From CATZDY01 sp045599035 (lineage in GTDB: Bacteria > Bacillota > Desulfotomaculia > Desulfotomaculales > Desulfocucumaceae), in NCBI GenBank assembly GCA_045599035.1, contig JAZRVI010000028.1, positions 1 to 49,345 of the forward strand: a stretch of DNA of 49,345 bases, written 5' to 3'. Positions 42,361 through 49,345 of the stretch are shown piece by piece; within the stretch, counting starts at the first letter, position 1; each line of letters begins with the position of its first letter. The translations under genes and the position numbers were made by a program. Under the pieces are notes generated by a model. That model was not told the DNA's origin, searched no databases, and worked only from the letters and a program-made list of their open reading frames with translations.

Positions 42361-43767
42361 TTATTCCATCGGGAGACCTTGTTCACGCAGTTCAGCTTTA
42401 ACTTTTTCATAGATAGCCAAGTATTCTTTTTTCGGTTGAACGGTTCTTACATCATAAACTTCACGGAATCCGCCACCCTTGGCATGCAGAGTACGTTCTT
42501 CAATTTGGCTTTGATATTTATCCAAAGTGTAGAGGCACAGTTCGTTAGCTTGTTTCCGGGTCAGTTTGGCTTTACCAACGGCATAACCAACTTCAGCACC
42601 GAAGCGAGCACCCAAACCACAGGCATGGTCAAGAACTGCAGACTGGTGACCAGTACCACCAGAGTTAGCAAAACCTAAGCAGGTATTACCAATTGCACCG
42701 GTGCAGTGTTCCCAGAAGTATTCTTCAGCACCCAAACCAGCAACCATCTGCCAACCTGGTCCAATCCAACCGGGCCATTTGGTGTGTTTAACAAAGGCAG
42801 CCCCACCGTTCAGACCTACGAACATGGAGGTACGGCTGGTGTTGGAGAAATACAGAGCGTCGGAAATGAAGCAACCCAGAACGCTGGTTTCGTACAGCAT
42901 CAGGTAAGCCAATAAGTCAGCTACACCCTGTACAGCAGAGGTGGCCGGACCGCCGGAACCGCCGCCGATGTAAGCCTGCATGATACCCCAGGTTTTAGAT
43001 CCATATTGGTGCCATTGTAAAGCACGGCACATTTGGTCATAGTCAGTTTTCAGGTGAGGCATTACATAAACGTGACGAACATCGCCAGGTTTAACCATAT
43101 CCTGAATCATCATTTCAGCCTGTAAGGTACAAGGCATGGAAGAACCATCAGACAGGCCAGGACGACCGCCGCGACGACGAACGTTTTCTACTACGGAAGC
43201 TCTCTTTAATTCAGACAGCATTTCGAAAGGAGAACCGGGTTTTACGGGAACGCCATTGATTTCGGTTACAACACCCTGGAAGTGAACGAAGTCAATCAGA
43301 GGTTCCTGAACATAAGACATACATACAGCATCAAAAATATCATCGGACTGAGGTCCCAAGATACGACCCAGCTGACCTACGGGGTTTTTGCCATTGGGAT
43401 CATAGTCTTCGAAATCACGATATTTCATAACGATTTCGTCATAACCGGTACCCATTTTGCAATCGCGGGGAACATTGCGAATGGCTTGTTTTACTTCTTG
43501 ATCGGAGTACATGATCAAGCGTTCGGTGTTGGATACGAAGATACCGCATTCCAGGAAGAATTCATAACCGGCTTTCCACAGAGCATCGATGAAATCATCA
43601 TCTTCCGGAACGATTTTCTTGGGATCATATTCAATACCATATTTTTTGGTGATTTTTTTCAGGAGCGGCCAATAGCGTTTGTAATCGAATTCTTTTTCAA
43701 AACAAACCGGACCGGTTTCGGCTCTTGCCCAATATTCGAGCATTTTACCTCTGATACTTGTAGTCAT
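42361..43767 (-). CDS. MtmB-family (monomethylamine-type) methyltransferase without pyrrolysine, copy 1
   Basis: 468 residues, same family and length as copy 2; the first 80 residues are almost unchanged (RGKMLEYWARAETGPVCFEK). GGRPGLSDGSSMPC replaces the pyrrolysine loop: Asp207 (codon 43147-43149) or Gly208 is at the place of the amber-coded residue, and no in-frame TAG exists. GIMQAYIGGGSGGPATS and ISDALYFSNTSRT are conserved in both copies and probably line the barrel mouth. The end FREVYDVRTVQPKKEYLAIYEKVKAEL matches the MtmB C-terminus. The corrinoid gene is 57 bases upstream. MtmB rather than MttB family is favoured by these landmarks and the 458-468 residue length. Confidence 0.8.
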   Translation of the reverse strand: MTTSIRGKMLEYWARAETGPVCFEKEFDYKRYWPLLKKITKKYGIEYDPKKIVPEDDDFIDALWKAGYEFFLECGIFVSNTERLIMYSDQEVKQAIRNVPRDCKMGTGYDEIVMKYRDFEDYDPNGKNPVGQLGRILGPQSDDIFDAVCMSYVQEPLIDFVHFQGVVTEINGVPVKPGSPFEMLSELKRASVVENVRRRGGRPGLSDGSSMPCTLQAEMMIQDMVKPGDVRHVYVMPHLKTDYDQMCRALQWHQYGSKTWGIMQAYIGGGSGGPATSAVQGVADLLAYLMLYETSVLGCFISDALYFSNTSRTSMFVGLNGGAAFVKHTKWPGWIGPGWQMVAGLGAEEYFWEHCTGAIGNTCLGFANSGGTGHQSAVLDHACGLGARFGAEVGYAVGKAKLTRKQANELCLYTLDKYQSQIEERTLHAKGGGFREVYDVRTVQPKKEYLAIYEKVKAELREQGLPME

Positions 43768-43824
43768 AATACAACCTCCTCAAAATTTGAATTTTTGAAT
43801 TTTGGATTTAAAATTTTATTTAGA

Positions 43825-44478
43825 TTAGGCCATGCCCATTAATTTTTTGGCAACTTCGATAGCGGCAACAGCGTCCAAAGCATAGCCGTCAGCACCGATT
43901 TCTTCAGCCCAAGCTGCGGAAGCAACACCGCCGCCTACCATAACTTTATATTTATCTCTCAAGCCTTTGGCCTGCAAGAATTCGATTAAGTCTTTTTGAA
44001 CCGGCAGAGTGGTGGACATCAGAGCGGAAGCACCGATTAATTTAGCATCCATTGCAGCAGCTTCTTCCATGAATACGGACGGAGCTACGTCAGGTCCCAA
44101 GTCTTTTACATCGAAACCAACGGTCATCAACATGGTGGAAACCATATCTTTACCAACCTGGTGTACGTCACCTTTAACAGTACCCATTACGCAGCCAATG
44201 CGTTCCTGAGCATCGCCAGTGGAAGCAGCTTTCAGGATTTCGGGTTCCAAAATTTTCATAGCGGCTTTCATAGCGTCAGCAGCCAAAACGATTTCCGGCA
44301 GGAATACTTCCATGATCTGGAATTTGTCACCCAGTACGTTCAGAGCAGCACCCATTACGTTAACGGCTTCAATCGGATCTTCTCCAGCGGCTACTAATTC
44401 TTCAGCAGCTTCTACTGCCATGTCTTCCTCACCATACATAATGGCTTCAGTGAATTTGTTTTTGATAGCTTCTTGCAT
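43825..44478 (-). CDS. Corrinoid-binding protein paired with MtmB-like methyltransferase, copy 1
   Basis: 217 residues from ATG 44478, with AAGGAGG upstream; the frame is open for 37 more codons but these match the non-coding leader of copy 2, so the internal ATG is right. DVHQVG (His106), GASALMST and VGGGVASAAW are the corrinoid-binding motifs. It accepts methyl from the methyltransferase next to it and should be kept reduced by the activator encoded at 29838-31799. Confidence 0.94.
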   Translation of the reverse strand: MQEAIKNKFTEAIMYGEEDMAVEAAEELVAAGEDPIEAVNVMGAALNVLGDKFQIMEVFLPEIVLAADAMKAAMKILEPEILKAASTGDAQERIGCVMGTVKGDVHQVGKDMVSTMLMTVGFDVKDLGPDVAPSVFMEEAAAMDAKLIGASALMSTTLPVQKDLIEFLQAKGLRDKYKVMVGGGVASAAWAEEIGADGYALDAVAAIEVAKKLMGMA

Positions 44479-45456
44479 TATTTCAGCCTCCTTAGTAAGA
44501 TTAAAATATTTATGGTAATTTTGTTTTACCCCTGATTTAATAGTTACCGATTTTTCCAAAAATATAGTTTCGGCAATTACTATTCGCAAATTTGCTTTTG
44601 CGAATTTTTGTGATTGTTAATTCTTTAGCAATGCACACCGGCTTTTCACACCGGATTCTATTTTACAAATTTCTGCATTATCTGTCAAGATAATTTTGTC
44701 ATAAATATTAAAAATTATTTTTTTTGTGAACTATTGGCATTGATACCAGTAATTTGATTTTAAGACACACCAAAAACAAGCCGATCACCCGTTCTCAAGC
44801 AACAGGAGACTGCCCCAAAAAAACAAGATCTATTGAATTAAACAATCTAAAAAGTCAAAAACAACTAAGCAAGAGAAATAAAATTCTCCTAAATTTTTAC
44901 TTCCAGCTTCCCACAGCCAGTTGAAAAAAATTGTAAAACAAAGGGAAAAACACAAGGGACAACTTAAAGATAAAAACAAGAGGAATTATTTTTGGAGGGG
45001 GATTCCGAGCAGCTCGGCAACCAAAAATTTGTTTTAGGCTGTCCCGGAAAAGCTTGTCAGCCCTCAGGCTTCGCAGCTTTTCCCGAAAGAACTTCATTGA
45101 AAAAACGAGAATTTATTAGTAAAGCCATTCTCCAGTTTGCCCTGAGAGAATTTAACAAATTCCATTTTCACTTGTCAAAAATAAGCAATAAGAACTTGAT
45201 AAATATTTATCAAATCGACTCAAAAAAATTTGTCGACTTATTTTCGACATTCTTAACAGATGCCTTGATTATAGCACAAGGTTTTGGAAAAAGCAAGAGT
45301 CTTATTTTGATTTTAGAGTATTTTCATTAATTTATTTTTTGAGCCAAAAAAGTTTTTCAAACCCGGATCAGATTTAAACCGCCTAAATTCACCAGGTTAT
45401 CCTCAAAGCTTCCTATGCAATAAATCCTTCTTCAAGCCAAGTCAAGATTTATTCCG
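44479..45456 (-). promoter_or_regulatory. Long control region upstream of corrinoid protein copy 1
   Basis: About 980 bases with no credible gene. The best promoter is minus-strand TTGACA (44683-44688), 17-base spacer, TAAAAT (44660-44665). Right after it come two CCGGTGTG direct repeats (44647-44654 and 44634-44641) and a perfect eight-base hairpin TTCGCAAA/TTTGCGAA (44583-44604). Further upstream lie TTGCTT/TATAAT (45268-45296, 17-base spacer) and TTGACA/TAAATT (45149-45178). An 18-base perfect palindrome stands at 45196-45213. A short basic open frame at 44897-45097 looks spurious. Confidence 0.5.
45196..45213. promoter_or_regulatory. Perfect 18-bp palindrome, candidate operator
   Basis: TTGATAAATATTTATCAA is a perfect inverted repeat. 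Close variants occur at 41696-41713 and 41628-41645 upstream of the duplicated copy, one covering a -10 element. This is the pattern of a dimeric repressor or activator site. No regulator gene is present in this part of the window. Confidence 0.45.
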
Positions 45457-45458
45457 AA

Positions 45459-45496
45459 AAAAGAGTGATTGATAAAAAATTATCAATCACTCTTTT
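45459..45496. terminator. Terminator after glycyl radical activase
   Basis: Seventeen-base perfect stem AAAAGAGTGATTGATAA / TTATCAATCACTCTTTT with a four-base loop (45476-45479), 17 bases past the activase stop, with T-rich flanks on both strands. It separates the glycyl radical unit from the corrinoid unit downstream. Confidence 0.85.
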
Positions 45497-45512
45497 AGTG
45501 ATTTTATAAAAA

Positions 45513-46445
45513 TTATATTAACTGAACATTCAGACCGAATTCTTTCAAAATATCGGCACAATGATTAACTTCTTCTTTGGTTAATTCAGGAGTTCCTTCG
45601 AGGGGATAGGCCATACCGGTAGCTCTGTATTTGCTTAAGCCTAATTTATGGTAAGGCAGCAGGTCAACCCGATCCAGACCCCACAGCTTCATAAATCTAC
45701 CCAAAGCCTTCATATTGCTTTCACTGTTATTGTGGTTCGGAATCAAAGGCACCCGGATAATGATCTTCTTACCCATTTGTTTTAATTTAGCTGCATTTTC
45801 CAGGATTAACTTATTGCTGACTCCAGTATATTCGATATGCTTTTCATCGTCCAAATGCTTGATATCCAGCAGGAATAAATCAGCCTTAGGAGCGATTTTT
45901 TCCAATACATCCCAGCTTACATAACCGGTAGTATCAATGCAAATATGCAGCCCTCTATTGTAGCATTTTTCCATTACGGCAGCCAGAAAATCCGGTTGGG
46001 TTAAGCATTCGCCGCCGCTGAAGGTTACACCACCGCCGGATTTGTTGTAATAAGGAATATCCTTTTCTACAACTGCCATAACTTCATCCGGGGTCATCCA
46101 ATCACCAGACATAATGCGGGCATCCGACAAACAAGCTTTGACGCAGGCTCCGCAATTGGTGCATTTGGTTCGATCAATTTCAATTTCATCATCATCGTTC
46201 ATAATAGTAGCTCCGGTGGGGCAAGCTTCTACACAGCGACCGCACTGTACGCAGCTATTATCAAAGAACATCATTAACTGCTGACCTTCACTAAAATAGG
46301 GTTGAGATTCCGGGTTGGCACACCACAGGCATTTTAAAGGACAGCCTTGCAGAAAAACGGTAGTCCGGATTCCAGGACCATCAGAAGTAGAGTAGCGTTG
46401 AATATTAAAAACCTGACCTTTTAATTCACCATTATTTTCAGACAT
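45513..46445 (-). CDS. Glycyl radical enzyme activating enzyme
   Basis: 310 residues from ATG 46445; a TTG four codons upstream has its ribosome site too close. Radical SAM motif CPLKCLWC (CxxxCxxC) near residue 35, followed by an inserted pair of 4Fe-4S sites: CVQCGRCVEACP and CTNCGACVKACL. GGGVTFSGGE and VSWDVLEKIAP are further SAM-enzyme landmarks. It uses S-adenosylmethionine to place a radical on the glycine of the enzyme encoded upstream (165-base gap). The two-cluster form is typical of activases for glycyl radical enzymes other than pyruvate formate-lyase. Confidence 0.95.
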   Translation of the reverse strand: MSENNGELKGQVFNIQRYSTSDGPGIRTTVFLQGCPLKCLWCANPESQPYFSEGQQLMMFFDNSCVQCGRCVEACPTGATIMNDDDEIEIDRTKCTNCGACVKACLSDARIMSGDWMTPDEVMAVVEKDIPYYNKSGGGVTFSGGECLTQPDFLAAVMEKCYNRGLHICIDTTGYVSWDVLEKIAPKADLFLLDIKHLDDEKHIEYTGVSNKLILENAAKLKQMGKKIIIRVPLIPNHNNSESNMKALGRFMKLWGLDRVDLLPYHKLGLSKYRATGMAYPLEGTPELTKEEVNHCADILKEFGLNVQLI

Positions 46446-46533
46446 TTTATCACACAACCTTATTTAGGATATATTTCTTTTTTTTAACCTCTATTTTTGC
46501 AAAAGAGGAATAATTTTGGCCATTTTATTAAGA

Positions 46534-46564
46534 TTCCCTGCCATGCTCATCACACAGCAGGGAA
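46534..46564 (-). other. Hairpin between glycyl radical enzyme and activase genes
   Basis: Eight-base stem TTCCCTGC (46534-46541) / GCAGGGAA (46557-46564) with a weak T-rich tail on the minus strand. Partial termination or processing here would lower activase level relative to enzyme, as is common in such pairs. Confidence 0.5.
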
Positions 46565-46609
46565 CCTTGTTCAGAGATTCTTATTTAATTTAACTAACCA
46601 GGAAAAATC

Positions 46610-49006
46610 CTAGAAGGTTAATTCAGTTCTCTTAATGATTTCGTTCTGTACGCCAGGATCCAACCGGGTGAAGTAAGCGGAGAAACCAGCAACCCGAACT
46701 ACCAGGTCTTTATATCTGTCAGGGTTCATCTGAGCGTCTTTCAGAGTTTCAGAGCTGACGATGTTGAACTGGATGTGAGAACCACCCTGTTCAAAGTAGG
46801 TGGACAGCAGGTTGGCCAAGTTTCTTACGCCCTGCGGAGTTTCAACAGCAGAAGGATTGAATTTCATGTTGAAGTGGTTGGAGTTGAAACGAACGGTATC
46901 AACGGCTTTGGCAGCGGAGTTAACCAGAGCGGTCGGACCATTAGTATCAGTACCAGGCATAGCGGATACGGAACCGTCGGTCAAAGCACGATAAGCTTCC
47001 CGGCCATTCGGCAGAGCACCCATTACAGCACCAAACAGGTTGTGCAGGCTGTTGGAATAAGCTTCCGGTTTACCTTGTTTGCCAGCATAGTTGCGGCCTA
47101 CAGCCATGTAAGCATCGTATACTACATCATAGCATTTGCGAACGAAGTTGTTAACTTCTTCAATATCGTTACCGTGTTTCGGAGCATCCAAGCACATTCT
47201 CTGGATTTCTTCGTAACCTTCAAAGTTAGCAGCACAAGCTTTCCGCAGTTCTTCCATGGTAACAACTTTTCTATCGAATACCAGGTCTTTAACAGCCAGC
47301 AAGCAGTTGGCAGCATCAACGGTAGCAACGTTGATCATCAGGTCAGCAGTATATTTGGCACCGCCATCCCAGCAGTCAGTACCGTTTTCGATACAACCGT
47401 TGGTCATAACGGAACGCAGCGGCAGAGGAACGCATTCGCATTGATACATATTACCGCATTGGCCATGGCCACGCATGGTTTTTACTGCAAAGAAGGTATG
47501 TTGTTTCCAGGCTTCCCACATTTCGTCGAAGGATTTGAAATTGTTAGGATCGCCGGTTTTCGGACCAACTTCAATACCGGTCAGAGGATCAACGCCGTTA
47601 TTGAAAGCTAATTCAAAAGCTTTGGCGATACAAACTTCACCTTCTACGGGGTGAGCAGTATCGGTGGAAATGTCAGTACCTACGCAACCGAAGATAGCTA
47701 CTTTACGAGCATCCTGCAGTCTGGCACCATCTTCGCAGAAACGATCCAGAACACGAGCTACGCACAGGTCAGTGTTCATAATCTGGGGATGGCCGATACC
47801 GGTTTTAATAACTTCGATGCATTTGAACAGGAAGTCTTCTTTCAGTTTGCTGTGCCAGAACAAGCACAGAGGGGGCTGAATGCCTCTGAAGTGAATATGA
47901 GCATCACACATGATGTAGTCAAATTCGCAGGTTGCATCTTCGCCGGTAGGAGTTAAACCACCAACGCACAGGGTCTGACCAACATGGGAAGACCAGGCTT
48001 TGGCAAATTTAGGTCCATGATAGTAACCAATTTCCTGTAATTTGGTGTACAGTAAGATGGTCAGATAAACGGCTTCTTCATAATTGATGTCGCCTTTAGC
48101 CATATCAGCTTCATAGAAAGGCTGGAATACATGACCCAGATAACCCAGAGAATAACCGCAGCCGGTTACTTCGATTTCCAGAGCCAGGTGGATCAGCAGG
48201 AAGCTTTGCATAGCTTCTCTCAGGTTGGTAGCCGGGAATTCAGGAACCCGACGGCAAATCTGGGAGATTTCCATCAATTCAGCTTTACGGTTGGCATCGG
48301 TTGTGGTTTTGGCAGTTTCTTCAGCCAAATCAGCATAACGATGAGCCCAAGCGATAACGGCTTCTAATTGGATAATGCAGGCTTCGTAGAAGTTCCAGGC
48401 TTTACGATTGTAGCATTTTACATCCAAAGCTTCTTTCCGGGATTTAATATCATCGATCATTTCCCGGATACCTTTGGTAACGATTCTTTCATAGTTAGCG
48501 GTACCGCCGCCTGCCGGCCAGCTGTTACCATCATAAAACAGACCTACATCCTGAGCGGGCATGGAGCTGTAGCCAAATTTTTCTTCAAACAGTTGGTTAG
48601 CGTTGGCCCAAACATTCCGTTTGTCCCAGTATTTTACGATTTCTTCAAAAACTTTACGGTCTTCATCAGAAATTTTGATTTCGCCCAGGTGAGAAACGGC
48701 TTTACCTTCTTTATCCTTCATCCATTCGCAGTTCCATTCCGGATAAGCATATACGCCGCAAACATACTGAGCAACGCTACCTACGAAATAGTTGTCATCA
48801 ATGTACAGAGTTTTGTTCAGCAGAATGTGTTCATACAATCTGGCTCTTCTGACGATGGACGGAAAACCATCATATTCGGGATAGATTTCAGCCAAAAGGC
48901 GAAGACGTTCGTTATCAACTCTCTGGGGAGCATCCAACAATACTTCTCTAAGTTTGTCAGCCCGTTCCATATCAACGGTAAGTTTGTTAAGCTTTAAAGC
49001 TTCCAT
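46610..49006 (-). CDS. Glycyl radical enzyme of unknown substrate (PFL/CutC-type fold)
   Basis: 798 residues. The C-terminal radical loop is RVAGFSAYF with Gly774 (codon 46685-46687). The thiyl cysteine is Cys441 in FGCVGTD (codon 47684-47686). Choline lyase, diol and hydroxyproline dehydratases, isethionate lyase and arylacetate decarboxylases have Glu two residues after this cysteine (C-x-E); here it is Gly443, so none of those activities can be assigned. Other landmarks: GCIENGTDCWDGGAKY near 537-552 and SAMPGTDTNGPTALVNSAAK near 681-700. It is 165 bases upstream of its activase and leads into the methyltransferase units, suggesting it makes or uses the methylated compound. No microcompartment genes are present. 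Leader 49007-49145 is AT-rich without a clear promoter. Confidence 0.93.
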   Translation of the reverse strand: MEALKLNKLTVDMERADKLREVLLDAPQRVDNERLRLLAEIYPEYDGFPSIVRRARLYEHILLNKTLYIDDNYFVGSVAQYVCGVYAYPEWNCEWMKDKEGKAVSHLGEIKISDEDRKVFEEIVKYWDKRNVWANANQLFEEKFGYSSMPAQDVGLFYDGNSWPAGGGTANYERIVTKGIREMIDDIKSRKEALDVKCYNRKAWNFYEACIIQLEAVIAWAHRYADLAEETAKTTTDANRKAELMEISQICRRVPEFPATNLREAMQSFLLIHLALEIEVTGCGYSLGYLGHVFQPFYEADMAKGDINYEEAVYLTILLYTKLQEIGYYHGPKFAKAWSSHVGQTLCVGGLTPTGEDATCEFDYIMCDAHIHFRGIQPPLCLFWHSKLKEDFLFKCIEVIKTGIGHPQIMNTDLCVARVLDRFCEDGARLQDARKVAIFGCVGTDISTDTAHPVEGEVCIAKAFELAFNNGVDPLTGIEVGPKTGDPNNFKSFDEMWEAWKQHTFFAVKTMRGHGQCGNMYQCECVPLPLRSVMTNGCIENGTDCWDGGAKYTADLMINVATVDAANCLLAVKDLVFDRKVVTMEELRKACAANFEGYEEIQRMCLDAPKHGNDIEEVNNFVRKCYDVVYDAYMAVGRNYAGKQGKPEAYSNSLHNLFGAVMGALPNGREAYRALTDGSVSAMPGTDTNGPTALVNSAAKAVDTVRFNSNHFNMKFNPSAVETPQGVRNLANLLSTYFEQGGSHIQFNIVSSETLKDAQMNPDRYKDLVVRVAGFSAYFTRLDPGVQNEIIKRTELTF

Positions 49007-49145
49007 TTTGTAAAACCCCCTTATAATTGCGTTTTTATTTATTTTAAACCGCAGTTTCCGGTTATTCCGGCTAAATCAATTTATTACGAACCAGAAAATC
49101 TTCCGATAATCTTTCGATAATATAGATTCTCAATTTTATGATCTG

Positions 49146-49332
49146 GTGAACTACTCCGACTTATAGAAGTCGGAGCTTCCTGCTTCAACCACTACTGCTT
49201 GGCTAACATAATCGTTAGCTCAAGTCTTACACAATGTCCACAGGCGTTAGGTTCGGCTGATTCCCAGCCTACCATGCCGTGTTTATCGCAATTCATCCCG
49301 CCACCTACAGAGGTGGGGGATTTCTTGCTCAC
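49146..49332 (-). mobile_element. IS200/IS605-type end-to-end element (PATE-like), copy B
   Basis: About 187 bases, same ends as copy A at 5059-5580 but with nothing between them. On the minus strand it starts GTGAGCAAGAAATC, passes the CCACC/GGTGG hairpin and GATAAACACGGC, then reads directly into the right-end block ending with a perfect nine-base hairpin (CTCCGACTT / AAGTCGGAG, 49154-49175) and GTAGTTCAC. It has no transposase. It lies 140 bases upstream of the glycyl radical enzyme gene with the right end toward it. The block resembles the guide-RNA region of TnpB elements, so it could be served by a TnpB/TnpA elsewhere in the genome. Confidence 0.7.
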
Positions 49333-49345
49333 GACCTGTTAAAAG

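Noticed and set aside
39215..43767. Calling the two 468-residue proteins MttB/MtgB (trimethylamine or glycine betaine methyltransferase)
   Set aside because: Length alone fits, but the GRPG loop, ECGIF and ECYDVKT-type landmarks match MtmB as I recall it. A profile search would settle it.
36985..45000. Long plus-strand open frames opposite the methyltransferase genes
   Set aside because: They mirror conserved minus-strand genes, lack ribosome binding sites and have low-complexity Ser/Phe-rich translations.
44806..45050. IS relic suggested by GAGACTGCCCCAAAA and GGCTGTCCCGGAAAA plus a short basic frame
   Set aside because: The two sequences are in direct, not inverted, orientation, and the frame has no transposase motif.
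46610..49006. Choline trimethylamine-lyase (CutC) assignment
   Set aside because: The Glu two residues after the active cysteine is Gly here, and no microcompartment genes are nearby.
1..49345. CRISPR arrays, tRNA and rRNA genes
   Set aside because: No regularly spaced repeats, no tRNA T-loop signature in a cloverleaf context and no ribosomal sequence was seen by reading.

Overview
The window reads as chromosome of a strictly anaerobic Firmicute (Clostridia, Peptococcales-like; Negativicutes not excluded). Reasons: flavodiiron protein plus desulfoferrodoxin for oxygen and superoxide defence, cobamide salvage genes, a long run of corrinoid-dependent methyltransferase genes, a glycyl radical enzyme, strong AAGGAGG ribosome binding sites and A/T-rich promoters. 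No tRNA, rRNA or CRISPR array was seen.

Left part (1 to about 10.4 kb) is accessory DNA: the start of a small Cys-rich gene running off the edge, a type I restriction locus (XRE regulator, HsdR, and an HsdM cut off exactly at its catalytic NPP motif), an orphan membrane protein, an IS200/IS605-type remnant that is itself split by a small inverted-repeat element with a 9-bp target duplication, a one-module A-T-C nonribosomal peptide synthetase, two unknown genes, and a decayed arsenite/bile-acid-symporter-type permease.

Middle part (10.5 to 26.7 kb) is ordinary housekeeping: dfx-fprA; cobD-cbiZ-yraN; a DUF1847 protein and uppP; an alpha/beta hydrolase and an unusual FdhD-MobB fusion that lacks the FdhD CxxC; speE-speB for spermidine; a zinc-ribbon protein; a putative alpha/alpha-barrel surface protein; a tandem pair of flavin-binding proteins; menA; acuA; and two small unknowns.

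Right part (26.7 to 49 kb) is almost entirely on the minus strand and is the interesting region. Reading in the direction of transcription: a glycyl radical enzyme and its activase; two successive corrinoid-protein/methyltransferase pairs; a UroD-fold methyltransferase; a MoxR AAA+ ATPase followed in the -1 frame by a von Willebrand A protein; a tryptophan-rich membrane protein; a second UroD-fold methyltransferase; a DUF2284 metal-binding protein; a third corrinoid protein; a reductive activator of corrinoid proteins; an MtrH-like methyltransferase; a third UroD-fold methyltransferase; and a QueG-like iron-sulfur protein. The two large methyltransferases look like monomethylamine methyltransferase (MtmB family), yet have no in-frame amber codon: the pyrrolysine position is an ordinary Asp/Gly. 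The inferred pathway is: a substrate enters (perhaps by the Trp-rich membrane protein), the glycyl radical enzyme cleaves or remodels it, the MtmB-like enzymes move a methyl group to their corrinoid partners, the activator keeps cobalt as Co(I), and the MtrH-like or UroD-fold proteins pass methyl to tetrahydrofolate or another acceptor. The substrate cannot be read from sequence.
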